A stretch of 64,000 nt of DNA. Origin: Paludibacter sp. GTDB taxonomy: Bacteria > Bacteroidota > Bacteroidia > Bacteroidales > Paludibacteraceae. The DNA lies in the NCBI GenBank assembly GCA_028710895.1, contig JAQTTH010000003.1, positions 62,001 through 126,000 of the forward strand, read 5' to 3'. Below are positions 9,547 to 18,800 of this stretch, in pieces (the stretch's first letter is position 1; each line of letters opens with the position of its first letter). The translations under genes were made by a program, and so were the position numbers. Below the pieces are notes generated by a model. That model searched no databases and had not been told where the DNA came from. It worked only from the letters and a program-made list of their open reading frames with translations.

Positions 9547-10560
9547 ATGAAAAGAATATTCTCACTCATTTTCGCAATGTTTCTGTTATTGCCTTTGTGG
9601 TCGCAGTCAGATCCTTATACGTTGATATTCTCCGATGAATTCGATGGTACAACGCTTGATTTGAATAAATGGACTGTACAGGTAGGTTATGCAGCCAATC
9701 AGGAAAAGGAATATTATACGGATGGAACGAATAATTTGCGGGTTGACAATGGAAATCTGGTGATTACGGCCAAAAAAGAACTGTATGTGGCAGATCGGAA
9801 TTATTCGTCAGGGCGAATTTATTCGAAAAATAAAGGATATCTGACCTACGGTAAGATAGAAGCAAGGATAAGCGTTCCTTCCGGGGCAGGAACCTGGCCG
9901 GCATTTTGGATGATGCCACAGGCAAATACCTACGGAACTTGGCCCAAGAGCGGTGAAATTGATATCATGGAACATATTGGATCTGATCCCCGAATGACTT
10001 CGCATGCTGTACATACAGCTTTGAAAAACGGAAGTTTAGGCAATAACTGGTTCAGCAAAGTTTATAAAGACAGTATGGAAAATAAGTTTCATATCTATTC
10101 CATTGTGTGGGAAAAAGATCAGATTCTGTTCTATGTCGATAATATTAAAACCGCAACGCTTTACCGAAATTTTACCGACACATCCACCGGTTGGCCATTT
10201 GATCAGAATTTTTATGTAATTCTTAACCTGGCTATTGGAGGAACAATGGGTGGAGCGGTTGACGATAATATTTTCAATAATCCAGTTGAAATGAAAGTGG
10301 ATTATGTCCATTTGTATCAGGCTACAAATACTGCAGTTGAGGCTCCGAAAGATTCACATATTCAGGTGTATCCAACTAAGTTTTCTAACGAAATACACAT
10401 CAATTCTGATAATTCAACTGAAATGAAACTTTACAACAGTCAGGGCAAACTGATTTTAGAGAAAAAAATAAACGGGAGTGAAATAATTGACTCATCGAAC
10501 ATTCCAAGCGGAATCTACCTGCTTAAAGCCAATGATTACTCAACTAAGCTCATCAAATAG
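9547..10560 (+). CDS. GH16 beta-1,3-glucanase (laminarinase) with T9SS sorting domain
   Basis: This 337-residue protein has a signal peptide (about 1-19) and a GH16 catalytic domain (about 22-258) with the signature SGEIDIMEHIG. There Glu137 is the expected nucleophile, Asp139 the assisting residue and Glu142 the acid/base. GKIEARI and GTWPAFWMMP are further laminarinase signatures. The insertion of Met in EIDIME is the form found in laminarinases and other beta-bulge GH16 enzymes. The tail (about 270-337, YNSQGKLILEK and SGIYLLKANDYSTKLIK) is a T9SS sorting domain, so the enzyme is predicted to be exported to the cell surface or medium. It hydrolyses internal beta-1,3 (and mixed beta-1,3/1,4) glucosidic bonds in the family. 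Confidence 0.92.
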   Translation: MKRIFSLIFAMFLLLPLWSQSDPYTLIFSDEFDGTTLDLNKWTVQVGYAANQEKEYYTDGTNNLRVDNGNLVITAKKELYVADRNYSSGRIYSKNKGYLTYGKIEARISVPSGAGTWPAFWMMPQANTYGTWPKSGEIDIMEHIGSDPRMTSHAVHTALKNGSLGNNWFSKVYKDSMENKFHIYSIVWEKDQILFYVDNIKTATLYRNFTDTSTGWPFDQNFYVILNLAIGGTMGGAVDDNIFNNPVEMKVDYVHLYQATNTAVEAPKDSHIQVYPTKFSNEIHINSDNSTEMKLYNSQGKLILEKKINGSEIIDSSNIPSGIYLLKANDYSTKLIK

Positions 10561-10592
10561 AATTGAACAGGTGTGATAAAACCAGAAAAAAT

Positions 10593-11534
10593 ATGAAAAA
10601 ACTTATAAAACTCATTTTTAGTACATACTTCATTCTGTTTTCAGGATTTCTATTTGCCCAGGAAAAAACAGTGGTCAAATCGGATAGTTACAAGTTGGTT
10701 TGGCAGGATAATTTTGATGGTACAAAGCTCGATGAAGTGAATAACTGGACTATTGTAGTAAATGGAAATGGAGGAGGTAACAGAGAGCTTCAATACTACA
10801 GGCGCGAAAATATTTCGGTTGGAAAAGAGCCTCTAAGTGGTGAAAACTGCCTTATAATAACTGCCAAAAAAGAAAATTATTTATCAAAGAAATGCACTTC
10901 GGGGAGGCTTAGTACACAAAACAAGGTTGCATTTAAATATGGAAAAATTGAAGCCCGCATAAAATTTCCTAAGACGGAGAATGGTCTTTGGCCTGCTTTT
11001 TGGATGTTAGGCTTTGATTCTCACAAAGCTGTGTGGCCTAAATGTGGTGAAATTGATATTGTGGAAATGGGAAACAATAATGGAATTGCTACCGGTACTC
11101 AGGACAGGTTTTTTAATGGAGCATGTCATTGGGGCGAAAAATTCAATAATGGTAAATATCCGAATTATGCAAAATCAACAACAAACTCATATTCCTTGCA
11201 AGATGATTTTCACCTATTTACATTAATATGGGATAAAGATGCAGTAAAAATGTATGTTGACCTTGATAAATTTCCTGAGAGTAAGCCCTATTACGAAATG
11301 CCAATAAACGGCGACAACATTGCAGGCAATCCGGCAAGGTATTTTCATAAAAAATTCGTCATTTTATTCAACATGGCAATTGGTGGTAACTTCACCGGAA
11401 TAAGGAGTATTAATCAAATCACTGCCTTAAAATCTGGTGATGCAAAAATGTACGTCGACTTCGTAAGAGTTTATCAACGGGGCGATGCTAACGAAGAATA
11501 TTCGCGAACTAAAGTTCAGAATAACAAACCCTAA
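10593..11534 (+). CDS. GH16 beta-glucanase, second copy, without sorting domain
   Basis: Translation is best started at ATG 10593, which gives a clean signal peptide (MKKLIKLIFSTYFILF to FAQ) and a 313-residue product. An upstream in-frame TTG at 10563 would add ten charged residues. The GH16 domain covers almost the whole chain and has CGEIDIVEMG, with Glu153, Asp155 and Glu158 as the catalytic set, plus GKIEARIKFP and GLWPAFWML. It ends at YVDFVRVYQRGDANEE and a short charged tail, with no T9SS domain, so it may stay in the periplasm. It is closely related to the GH16 domain at 13885-15798 (shared GACHWGE and TGTQDR/QGTQDR segments) and more distant from the first GH16. Confidence 0.9.
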   Translation: MKKLIKLIFSTYFILFSGFLFAQEKTVVKSDSYKLVWQDNFDGTKLDEVNNWTIVVNGNGGGNRELQYYRRENISVGKEPLSGENCLIITAKKENYLSKKCTSGRLSTQNKVAFKYGKIEARIKFPKTENGLWPAFWMLGFDSHKAVWPKCGEIDIVEMGNNNGIATGTQDRFFNGACHWGEKFNNGKYPNYAKSTTNSYSLQDDFHLFTLIWDKDAVKMYVDLDKFPESKPYYEMPINGDNIAGNPARYFHKKFVILFNMAIGGNFTGIRSINQITALKSGDAKMYVDFVRVYQRGDANEEYSRTKVQNNKP

Positions 11535-11576
11535 AAACAACAACTTTCTAAATACTTAAATTAATCAATAAAAATC

Positions 11577-13772
11577 ATGAAAAAAATTACTCGTTTTATT
11601 CTCTTACTAGCTGCTATAGTAGCTTGGGGAAATGTGGTTAACGCTACAAACACTGAGTGTGCAGGAACTTCGACTGAGACATCGACTCCAGCACAGGGTA
11701 CTTTTACATTGGGGTATAACTACTCCTTTACTACTTCGGGAACCGATGTTACTTTTACCTGTGAGTTGTTAGACTCTAAAGTAGGCCTTGTTGCCTATGC
11801 ATGGACCTACAATCCTAATTTTGCCGAAACCCAAATGACTCAGGGTACCGGCCAGAGTTTCTCAAAAACATTTACAGGTCAAACTTTGAATTCTACTTTT
11901 AGTGTAGCCTGTAAATTTGCTTTTGCCGGTGGAATGGCTGTTACAAAGACATTTACGTATACTGTAGGGAATGCTTGTGGAGGATCCTCCGATACTCAGG
12001 CACCTACATTATTTACAGCTACAAAGGGAACAGTTGGTTCTAATAGTGTGGAATTATTGTTGAATGCAACTGATGATTCAGGGGCTATAGCTTATACAAT
12101 TAGTTATGGAACAGGACCAACTGTTGTTACAACAAGTGGAGTTTCAGCAACTCAAAAATCATATGTTGTTAGCGGTTTAGCTCCTTCTACAGCATATTCT
12201 TTCTCTGTTGTGGCAAAAGATGCTGCAGGAAATGCTGCTGCAAATAACCCGATTGTTGTTTCTGCGACTACAACCGCAATTCCTGCTCCTGCCGTTTCAG
12301 CCCCTACACCTCCAACCTATTCAGCAGCAAAAGTCATCTCTATTTTCAGTGATGCTTATACGAATGTTGCAGGAACAAATTTAAATCCGAATTGGGGACA
12401 GGCAACTGCTGTATCTACCATCCAGGTTGGAACAGATAATGTGTTGAAATATGCCAATCTCAATTATCAGGGAACTCAGTTTGGTAGCGATGTTACTGCT
12501 GTATCAATGAAATATTTGCACGTTGATGTATGGACTCCGAACGAAACTTCGTTACAGATTTTCTGTATAAGCCATTCTACCGGCGAAAAATATGTTCAAC
12601 TTACTCCATTGAATCTCAACGCCTGGAATAGTTTTGACATTCCACTCACTTCGTTCACAAGTCAGGGTCTATCGATGGCTGATTTATTCCAGTTCAAAAT
12701 TGTGGGTGCCGGTGGCAATATTGTTTATTTCGACAATCTTTATTTTTACGACAATACTGCATCTGTTGACACACAGGCGCCAACTTCGTTTACAGCCACT
12801 GCCGGTACAATTGCATCGGATGGAGTTGAACTTTTATTGAACGCTACTGATGATTCGGGTGCTATTTCGTATACTATTTCTTATGGTGCAGGACCAACTG
12901 TGGTGTCAACTTCAGGTGTCTCAGGTGTTCAAAAATCATATACTATTTCGGGATTAACAGCTTCTACAGCTTATTCATTCTCGGTTGTGGCCAAAGATGC
13001 TACCGGCAATAGTGCTGCGAACAGTCCTGTTGTTGTTTCTGCAACTACATTAGCTGGATTGCCTGCAGCTCCTACTCCAACGTTGGCAGCAGCAAAAGTA
13101 ATATCAATTTTCAGTGATGCTTATACCAATGTTGCTGCAACTAATTTCTACCCGGGTTGGGGACAATCTACTGTTGCTTCTGCAACAACAATGGGTGGAA
13201 ATGCTGCTATGAAATATACAACATTTAACTATCAGGGGGTAGAGCTTGGAAGTCATGTTAATGCAAGTGCGATGACTAAGTTACACGTTGATATTTATCC
13301 AACAACCGAAACAGCTGTTAGAATTACCCCAATCAGTCCGGGACATGAATTGTCAATATCTCTTACTCCGTTAACTGCAAATACCTGGAATAGTTTTGAT
13401 CTTCTTCTTTCATCGTTTACAGGTGTAGTTACTTCGGATATTTATCAATTTAAATTTGATGGAGGTACCGGTAAAACTTTCTACATGGATAATCTGTATT
13501 TCTACAATGACACAGCTACTGGTTTGAACGCTGCTGAAAGCTCAAATACAATTTGTTATCCAAATCCGGTTGTTGATAAACTAACAGTTTCTGCTCAATC
13601 AGAAATTAGTCAGGTGGCTGTTAGAAATCTTTTGGGTCAATCAGTAAAAGTTGTTAGCGTAAATAGTACAAGTAAGTCCATTGATCTAAGTTCAATAGCT
13701 TCAGGACACTATTTTGTAACAGTGAAACTTGCTAACGGTCAGGTTTCTACACAGAAACTGGTAAAACAATAA
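11577..13772 (+). CDS. Modular secreted surface protein: unknown CBM-like module, FnIII repeats, jelly-roll modules, T9SS tail
   Basis: The 731-residue protein has a signal peptide (about 1-23) and no recognised catalytic domain. Module order is: an about 110-residue module with paired Cys (about 26-135; CELLDSKVGLVAYAW, CKFAFAGGMAVTKTFTY); FnIII-like repeat 1 (about 138-235); jelly-roll-like module 1 (about 250-392; KVISIFSDAYTNVAGT, YFDNLYFYD); FnIII-like 2 (about 398-492); jelly-roll-like 2 (about 503-643); T9SS type A sorting domain (about 655-731; YPNPVVDKLTVS). The two halves 138-392 and 398-643 are a clear internal duplication. The first module occurs twice more in the GH81 protein. 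It probably binds beta-glucan at the cell surface. Confidence 0.8.
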   Translation: MKKITRFILLLAAIVAWGNVVNATNTECAGTSTETSTPAQGTFTLGYNYSFTTSGTDVTFTCELLDSKVGLVAYAWTYNPNFAETQMTQGTGQSFSKTFTGQTLNSTFSVACKFAFAGGMAVTKTFTYTVGNACGGSSDTQAPTLFTATKGTVGSNSVELLLNATDDSGAIAYTISYGTGPTVVTTSGVSATQKSYVVSGLAPSTAYSFSVVAKDAAGNAAANNPIVVSATTTAIPAPAVSAPTPPTYSAAKVISIFSDAYTNVAGTNLNPNWGQATAVSTIQVGTDNVLKYANLNYQGTQFGSDVTAVSMKYLHVDVWTPNETSLQIFCISHSTGEKYVQLTPLNLNAWNSFDIPLTSFTSQGLSMADLFQFKIVGAGGNIVYFDNLYFYDNTASVDTQAPTSFTATAGTIASDGVELLLNATDDSGAISYTISYGAGPTVVSTSGVSGVQKSYTISGLTASTAYSFSVVAKDATGNSAANSPVVVSATTLAGLPAAPTPTLAAAKVISIFSDAYTNVAATNFYPGWGQSTVASATTMGGNAAMKYTTFNYQGVELGSHVNASAMTKLHVDIYPTTETAVRITPISPGHELSISLTPLTANTWNSFDLLLSSFTGVVTSDIYQFKFDGGTGKTFYMDNLYFYNDTATGLNAAESSNTICYPNPVVDKLTVSAQSEISQVAVRNLLGQSVKVVSVNSTSKSIDLSSIASGHYFVTVKLANGQVSTQKLVKQ

Positions 13773-13780
13773 TTCTCTTC

Positions 13781-13819
13781 AGGTCCGCAGGGAGTTAGTC
13801 TCTGCGGACTTGCTTTTTA
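13781..13819 (+). terminator. Intra-locus terminator after the modular binding protein
   Basis: A 13-bp stem with two G-U pairs (13781-13793 with 13799-13811), a 5-base loop and a following T5 tract form a good Rho-independent terminator inside the glucan locus, between the binding protein and the third GH16 gene. Confidence 0.65.
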
Positions 13820-13884
13820 TTTCCATTTCACTAGTCAACATTTTAATTCAATAATATTTTCACGACTTATTAAAGCCAAATCAG

Positions 13885-15798
13885 ATGAAAAAAATAGTTA
13901 TAGCTGCGTTTTCACTTTTGTTCTCCTTATTTGCTTCGGCGCAGACCTATAAACTTATGTGGGAGGATAATTTCGACAACCCGGTTTTAAACGAAACACA
14001 GCACTGGACAGCCGAAGTAAATGGCGATGGAGGTGGAAACAATGAATTGCAGTATTACCGTCGGGAGAATATCTCGATTGAACAACACCCGAGTGGTGCG
14101 AGTTGTCTTGTAATCAGCGCTAAGCGGGAAAATTTTGGAGGTAAGGTTGTTACTTCGGGCCGTTTGGTTACGCGTGGAAATGTATCGTGCAAATATGGAA
14201 AAATTGAGGCACGTATTAAATTGCCTTCAACGGCTAATGGTTTGTGGCCCGCATTTTGGATGATGGGCGAAGATTTTTCAAGTAGAGGTTGGCCACGTTG
14301 TGGAGAGATTGATATTCTGGAAATGGGCAACTCAACCGGTATTGCACAAGGAACTCAGGATCGGTATTTCAATGGTGCCTGCCATTGGGGTGAAACATGG
14401 ACTTATTATGCCAAAAGCAGTACATCTGCTTATAGTTTGCAGAATGATTTTCATTTGTTTACGCTTATCTGGGATAAGACTGCCATAAAAATGTACGTCG
14501 ATTTAGATGAAAATCCCACTAATTTACCTTATTACGAAATGAGCATTGCCGGTGATAGTGTCGCGGGCAATAAAACTTATTACTTTAATAAGCCTTTCAG
14601 TATCTTATTCAATCTGGCTGTTGGAGGCAATTTTACCGGAATTACCGGTAATGCAAATGTTTCAAAAATCACCGCATTGCCAGCTGATGGAACTCCTGTG
14701 AAAATGTACGTCGATTACGTTCGCATATATCAGAGAGGTGATGTTGGGGAAATATTTAATGGTCCAACCAATACTGTTGATAATGAAGCACCAACCTCAT
14801 TTTCGGCTTCAAAAGGTGCAATAACACCCAACAGCATAGAGTTACTGCTGAGCGCTACAGATAATTCAGGGTCTGTATTCTACGAAATTACGAATGGCTC
14901 TTCTACAACGATTGTAAAAGGAACTTCGGGCATTCAAACTTCTTATGTCGTTAGTGGGTTGAACTCTTCTACGCTTTATAATTTTTCAATTGTAGCAAAA
15001 GATGCAAATGGGAATGTGGCTGCAAACAATCCAATTACAGTTTCAGCAACTACAGGCGCTACCTATACATTCTTACCTATTGATTTTGAAACTGTTGGTC
15101 AAGACTGGACATGGACATCATTTGGTAACGGTGACAATGCTACAAGTCTATACTCGGTCGTTACTAATCCTTCTGTTTCAGGAAAAAATACATCTGCACA
15201 TTGTGCTAAATACATTGTAAATTCAGGTGCTATGTCATGGGCCGGATTATACTCCGACAATATCGGGAGTCTTACTTTTACACCAGACAATTGTAAAGTC
15301 AAAGTGCTTGTTTATAAAAACTTTATCAGCAATTTTGATTTAAAGCTCGAAAACGGATCGTACAATGTTGAAAAACTTGTTCCAAACACCCTGATAAATC
15401 AATGGGAGGAACTGACTTTTGATATGACAGATCAAATTGGAAAAACCATTACAAGAATGACACTTATTCCCGACAATTCAACTGTAAGAAGTGCTCAACG
15501 CATCAGTTATTGGGATAATATTTCATTCACATCGGGCTCTACAAACGCTGTAAATGAAGTGAAAGCTGAGAACGTAAAACTTTATCCCAATCCGATTTTG
15601 AATGTGCTCAAGGTAAAATCACTGCAGGAAATCAATCAGATAATTGTTCGTGATGTACTAGGGCAGACAATCAAAATCAATCAGACAAATTGTAATGAAA
15701 CAACGATTGATTTAACCGGAATTTCAGCTGGAAATTATTTCGTTACAGTGAAACTGTCCAACGGACAAACTTCAACTCAAAAAATTACAAAATTATAA
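13885..15798 (+). CDS. Multimodular GH16 beta-glucanase with FnIII, putative CBM and T9SS domain
   Basis: The 637-residue protein has a signal peptide (about 1-20), then a GH16 domain (about 21-290) with CGEIDILEMG, where Glu141, Asp143 and Glu146 are the predicted catalytic residues. An FnIII-like domain follows (about 297-388, EAPTSFSASKGAITPNS). Next is a beta-rich putative carbohydrate-binding domain (about 392-548, IDFETVGQDWTW, YWDNISF). The T9SS sorting domain is at about 560-637 (LYPNPILNVLKVK, GQTSTQKITKL). Its catalytic domain is close to the GH16 at 10593-11534, which suggests a duplication in which one copy acquired accessory domains. It is expected to be secreted and to cut insoluble or particulate beta-1,3-glucan. 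Confidence 0.92.
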   Translation: MKKIVIAAFSLLFSLFASAQTYKLMWEDNFDNPVLNETQHWTAEVNGDGGGNNELQYYRRENISIEQHPSGASCLVISAKRENFGGKVVTSGRLVTRGNVSCKYGKIEARIKLPSTANGLWPAFWMMGEDFSSRGWPRCGEIDILEMGNSTGIAQGTQDRYFNGACHWGETWTYYAKSSTSAYSLQNDFHLFTLIWDKTAIKMYVDLDENPTNLPYYEMSIAGDSVAGNKTYYFNKPFSILFNLAVGGNFTGITGNANVSKITALPADGTPVKMYVDYVRIYQRGDVGEIFNGPTNTVDNEAPTSFSASKGAITPNSIELLLSATDNSGSVFYEITNGSSTTIVKGTSGIQTSYVVSGLNSSTLYNFSIVAKDANGNVAANNPITVSATTGATYTFLPIDFETVGQDWTWTSFGNGDNATSLYSVVTNPSVSGKNTSAHCAKYIVNSGAMSWAGLYSDNIGSLTFTPDNCKVKVLVYKNFISNFDLKLENGSYNVEKLVPNTLINQWEELTFDMTDQIGKTITRMTLIPDNSTVRSAQRISYWDNISFTSGSTNAVNEVKAENVKLYPNPILNVLKVKSLQEINQIIVRDVLGQTIKINQTNCNETTIDLTGISAGNYFVTVKLSNGQTSTQKITKL

Positions 15799-15859
15799 GC
15801 AAAGCCTTTGGTTGCTTATCTCTTCCTTAATTCTAATAACTTCCGAAAAAAACAACTAA

Positions 15860-18800
15860 ATGAAAAAATACATATGCACACTCTTTGCCATCATACTACT
15901 TATTTTTCTGCATGCTCCGGTTTTAAATGGTCAGAATATATCCGTTGGTAGCGGAAGTTACCAAACCACTTTTCCCGGGACCGATGTGGCCGGAAGAAAT
16001 GCTTTTCCTTCGGGAACGCCCTATTTAAGCGGCAATGCCGTGGGTAAACCCGTTCCAACAAGCGATTGGTGGTCGGCCCTGGTGAAAAACGGAACAGCTT
16101 CTAATCTTTTCAACTATCCGTATACTATGAAAACTTCCACCACAGGATTGGTGGTAAGTTACATTCCAACGGGAGTAATTGACGATCTAACACCTTTTCT
16201 GGTAGGTGTAACCGGTCTAACTACAACTAAAACCACTGTTTCCGATTATTCCGATTGGACAGTAACAATGGATTGGAACGATGGAACACATCAATTTCAG
16301 GCAACGGCAGGAGTTGCTATGCCATTCCTCTATTTTACAAAGAAATCAACCGATGTAGCTCAGGTTACTGTGAACTCGGGGACTGTTGTTATAGCGGATG
16401 AAATGCTGATTTGTACGAACGTGAAAAACGGTGCTGACTTTGCCGTTTATGCTCCAACAGGAAGTACATGGACTCAAAACGGAGCGGTTTATACTTCTAC
16501 ATTGAATGGTAAAAACTATTGGTCGATGGCATTTATTCCACTTACTGCCACCAATGTTACAACTGTTGCTAATGAGTATAAAAAATATGCCTATGTTTTT
16601 CCTGTAAAAACTACGGCGAATTATACTTTTAATGAAAGTACCTCGGTATTACATACGGATTTCAACGTTCAAACAGAGGTGAAAGAAGGGACGGAAACAA
16701 ACATGCTTATTGGCTTGCTTCCACATCAATGGGGACATCTTGCTGCTACTTCTCCTATTCCGGATAAGTACAGCTACGCCACTGTTCGTGGTGAAATGAA
16801 AACCTTGGCGGGTAATAGTTTTAGTGTCGAAAATACTTTTCATGGAATTTTGCCGACCTTACCTTATGTAGATAACTACAGCAAAGGGTTTGTACCAACA
16901 ACCCTGTCAAACAAAATTGCTGAGCTGGAAAATAGTACGATGGCGACCTGGACAGATTCGTATAACGAAGGTCAGGTTTTTAATCAACTCATGCAAACTG
17001 CCCGCATTGCTAACGAAATGGGAAACATTGCTTCCCGCGATAAAATCTTATCGACCATTAAAATCCGTCTCGAAAACTGGTTCAAAGCCGAAAATGGCGA
17101 AGTTGCTTTTCTGTTTTATTACAATGCTACCTGGTCTTCTATGATAGGTTATCCGGCCGGATATGGTCAGGATAATGGGCTGAATGACAAACAATTTCAC
17201 TGGGGATATTTCATTCAGGCTGCGGCCTTTGTAGCACAATTCAGCCCAGATTGGGCGGCTCAGTTTGGTGGGATGGTCAACATGTTGGTTCGGGATGCAG
17301 CTGCATACGACCGCAATGATACTATGTTCCCCTATTTGCGCAATTTCAGTCCGTACGAAGGGCACAGCTGGGTTGATGGTTTTGCGAATAATCCGCAAGG
17401 AAACAATCAGGAATCAAGCTCAGAAAGTATGAACTTCAATGCCGGTTTGATACAATGGGGACAAGTAACAGGCAACAAAGCCATTCGCGATTTGGGAATT
17501 TACCTTTACACAACTGAGCAAACAGGTATTGAAGAATATTACCTGGATATTCATCAACGCAATTTTCCGGCTTCGCAAAAATACAGTTTGTATTCGCGCG
17601 TTTGGGCAAATAGCAACGACAACGGTACTTTCTGGACAGCAGACATAGCTGCCTCGTATGGTATTGAGATGTATCCGATCCAGGGAGGTTCACTATATTT
17701 GGGTCAGGATACGGTTTATGTAAAACGACTTTGGGATGAGATTGTCGCCAACACAGGCATTGCTAGCAATCAGGTGAATCCAAATCTTTGGCACGATATC
17801 ATGTGGGAATATCTCGCATTTATCGACCCGGCCAAAGCCATTGACATGTATAATTCCAATCCAAACAGAGAAATTAAATTTGGTATCTCGGATGCGCAAA
17901 CCTACCATTGGCTTCATGCGATGAATGCATTGGGGCGCGTGGATGCTACAATTACTGCGAATTATCCTATTGCTGCGGCATTTCGCTTGAATGGGCAGGT
18001 TAACTATGTGGCCCAAAATTATTCAGCTTCGCCAATTACAGTAACATTTTCAACCGGTTATCAGTTAGTTGTTCCTGCCGGAAAAATGGTTACAAGCAGG
18101 GATGGAAATTTCACCGGGACAATTACTTCGTCATTTGCGCAAGCCTTTGTTGGTGGAAGTGTAAAACTCACTGTTGCCACTTCAGGCGGAACTCCTTCCA
18201 AAGTTGAATTTATGGATGGAACCACCTCGCTTGGTATTGCGACGACTGCTCCTTATGTGTTTACAGCAACTAATTTACAGCTTGGAACACATAATTTCTA
18301 TGCTAAAATATACGATGCTGAGAAATACAATGTGACAAATGCTGCGCAGGTATTAGTAGGCAAAGAATTGCCATATGGTGGAACTGCCTCGGCTCTTCCG
18401 GGAACAATTGAACCCGGTAAATACGATATTTTTGAAGGTGGAAAAGGTCAGAATATAACTTATTTGGATATAACCTCAGCTAATTTGGGAGATTCACGTC
18501 TGGATGAGTCGGTTGATGTCGCTAATAATACTGCAGAAGGTCTGACAGTTGGTTGGATCAACGAAGGTGAATGGCTGAAATATACGGTAAATGTAAGTCA
18601 ATCAGGGTTATATTCATTTGCTTTCCGTTACGCTTCGGGTAATGTAAATGGTGGAGGTCCTTTCAGGTTGGAATTAGATGGTCAACCTATTTCGGGAGAC
18701 ATAACAGTTCCGTCAACTTCAACAACCGTATGGACAGTCTGGGCAACAAAAACCGTTGCTGATATTCCACTTACCGCAGGTCAACATATACTCCGTGTTA

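Noticed and set aside
10563-10592. TTG start extending the second GH16 protein by ten residues
   Set aside because: The extension is charged and precedes a complete signal peptide that begins at ATG 10593.
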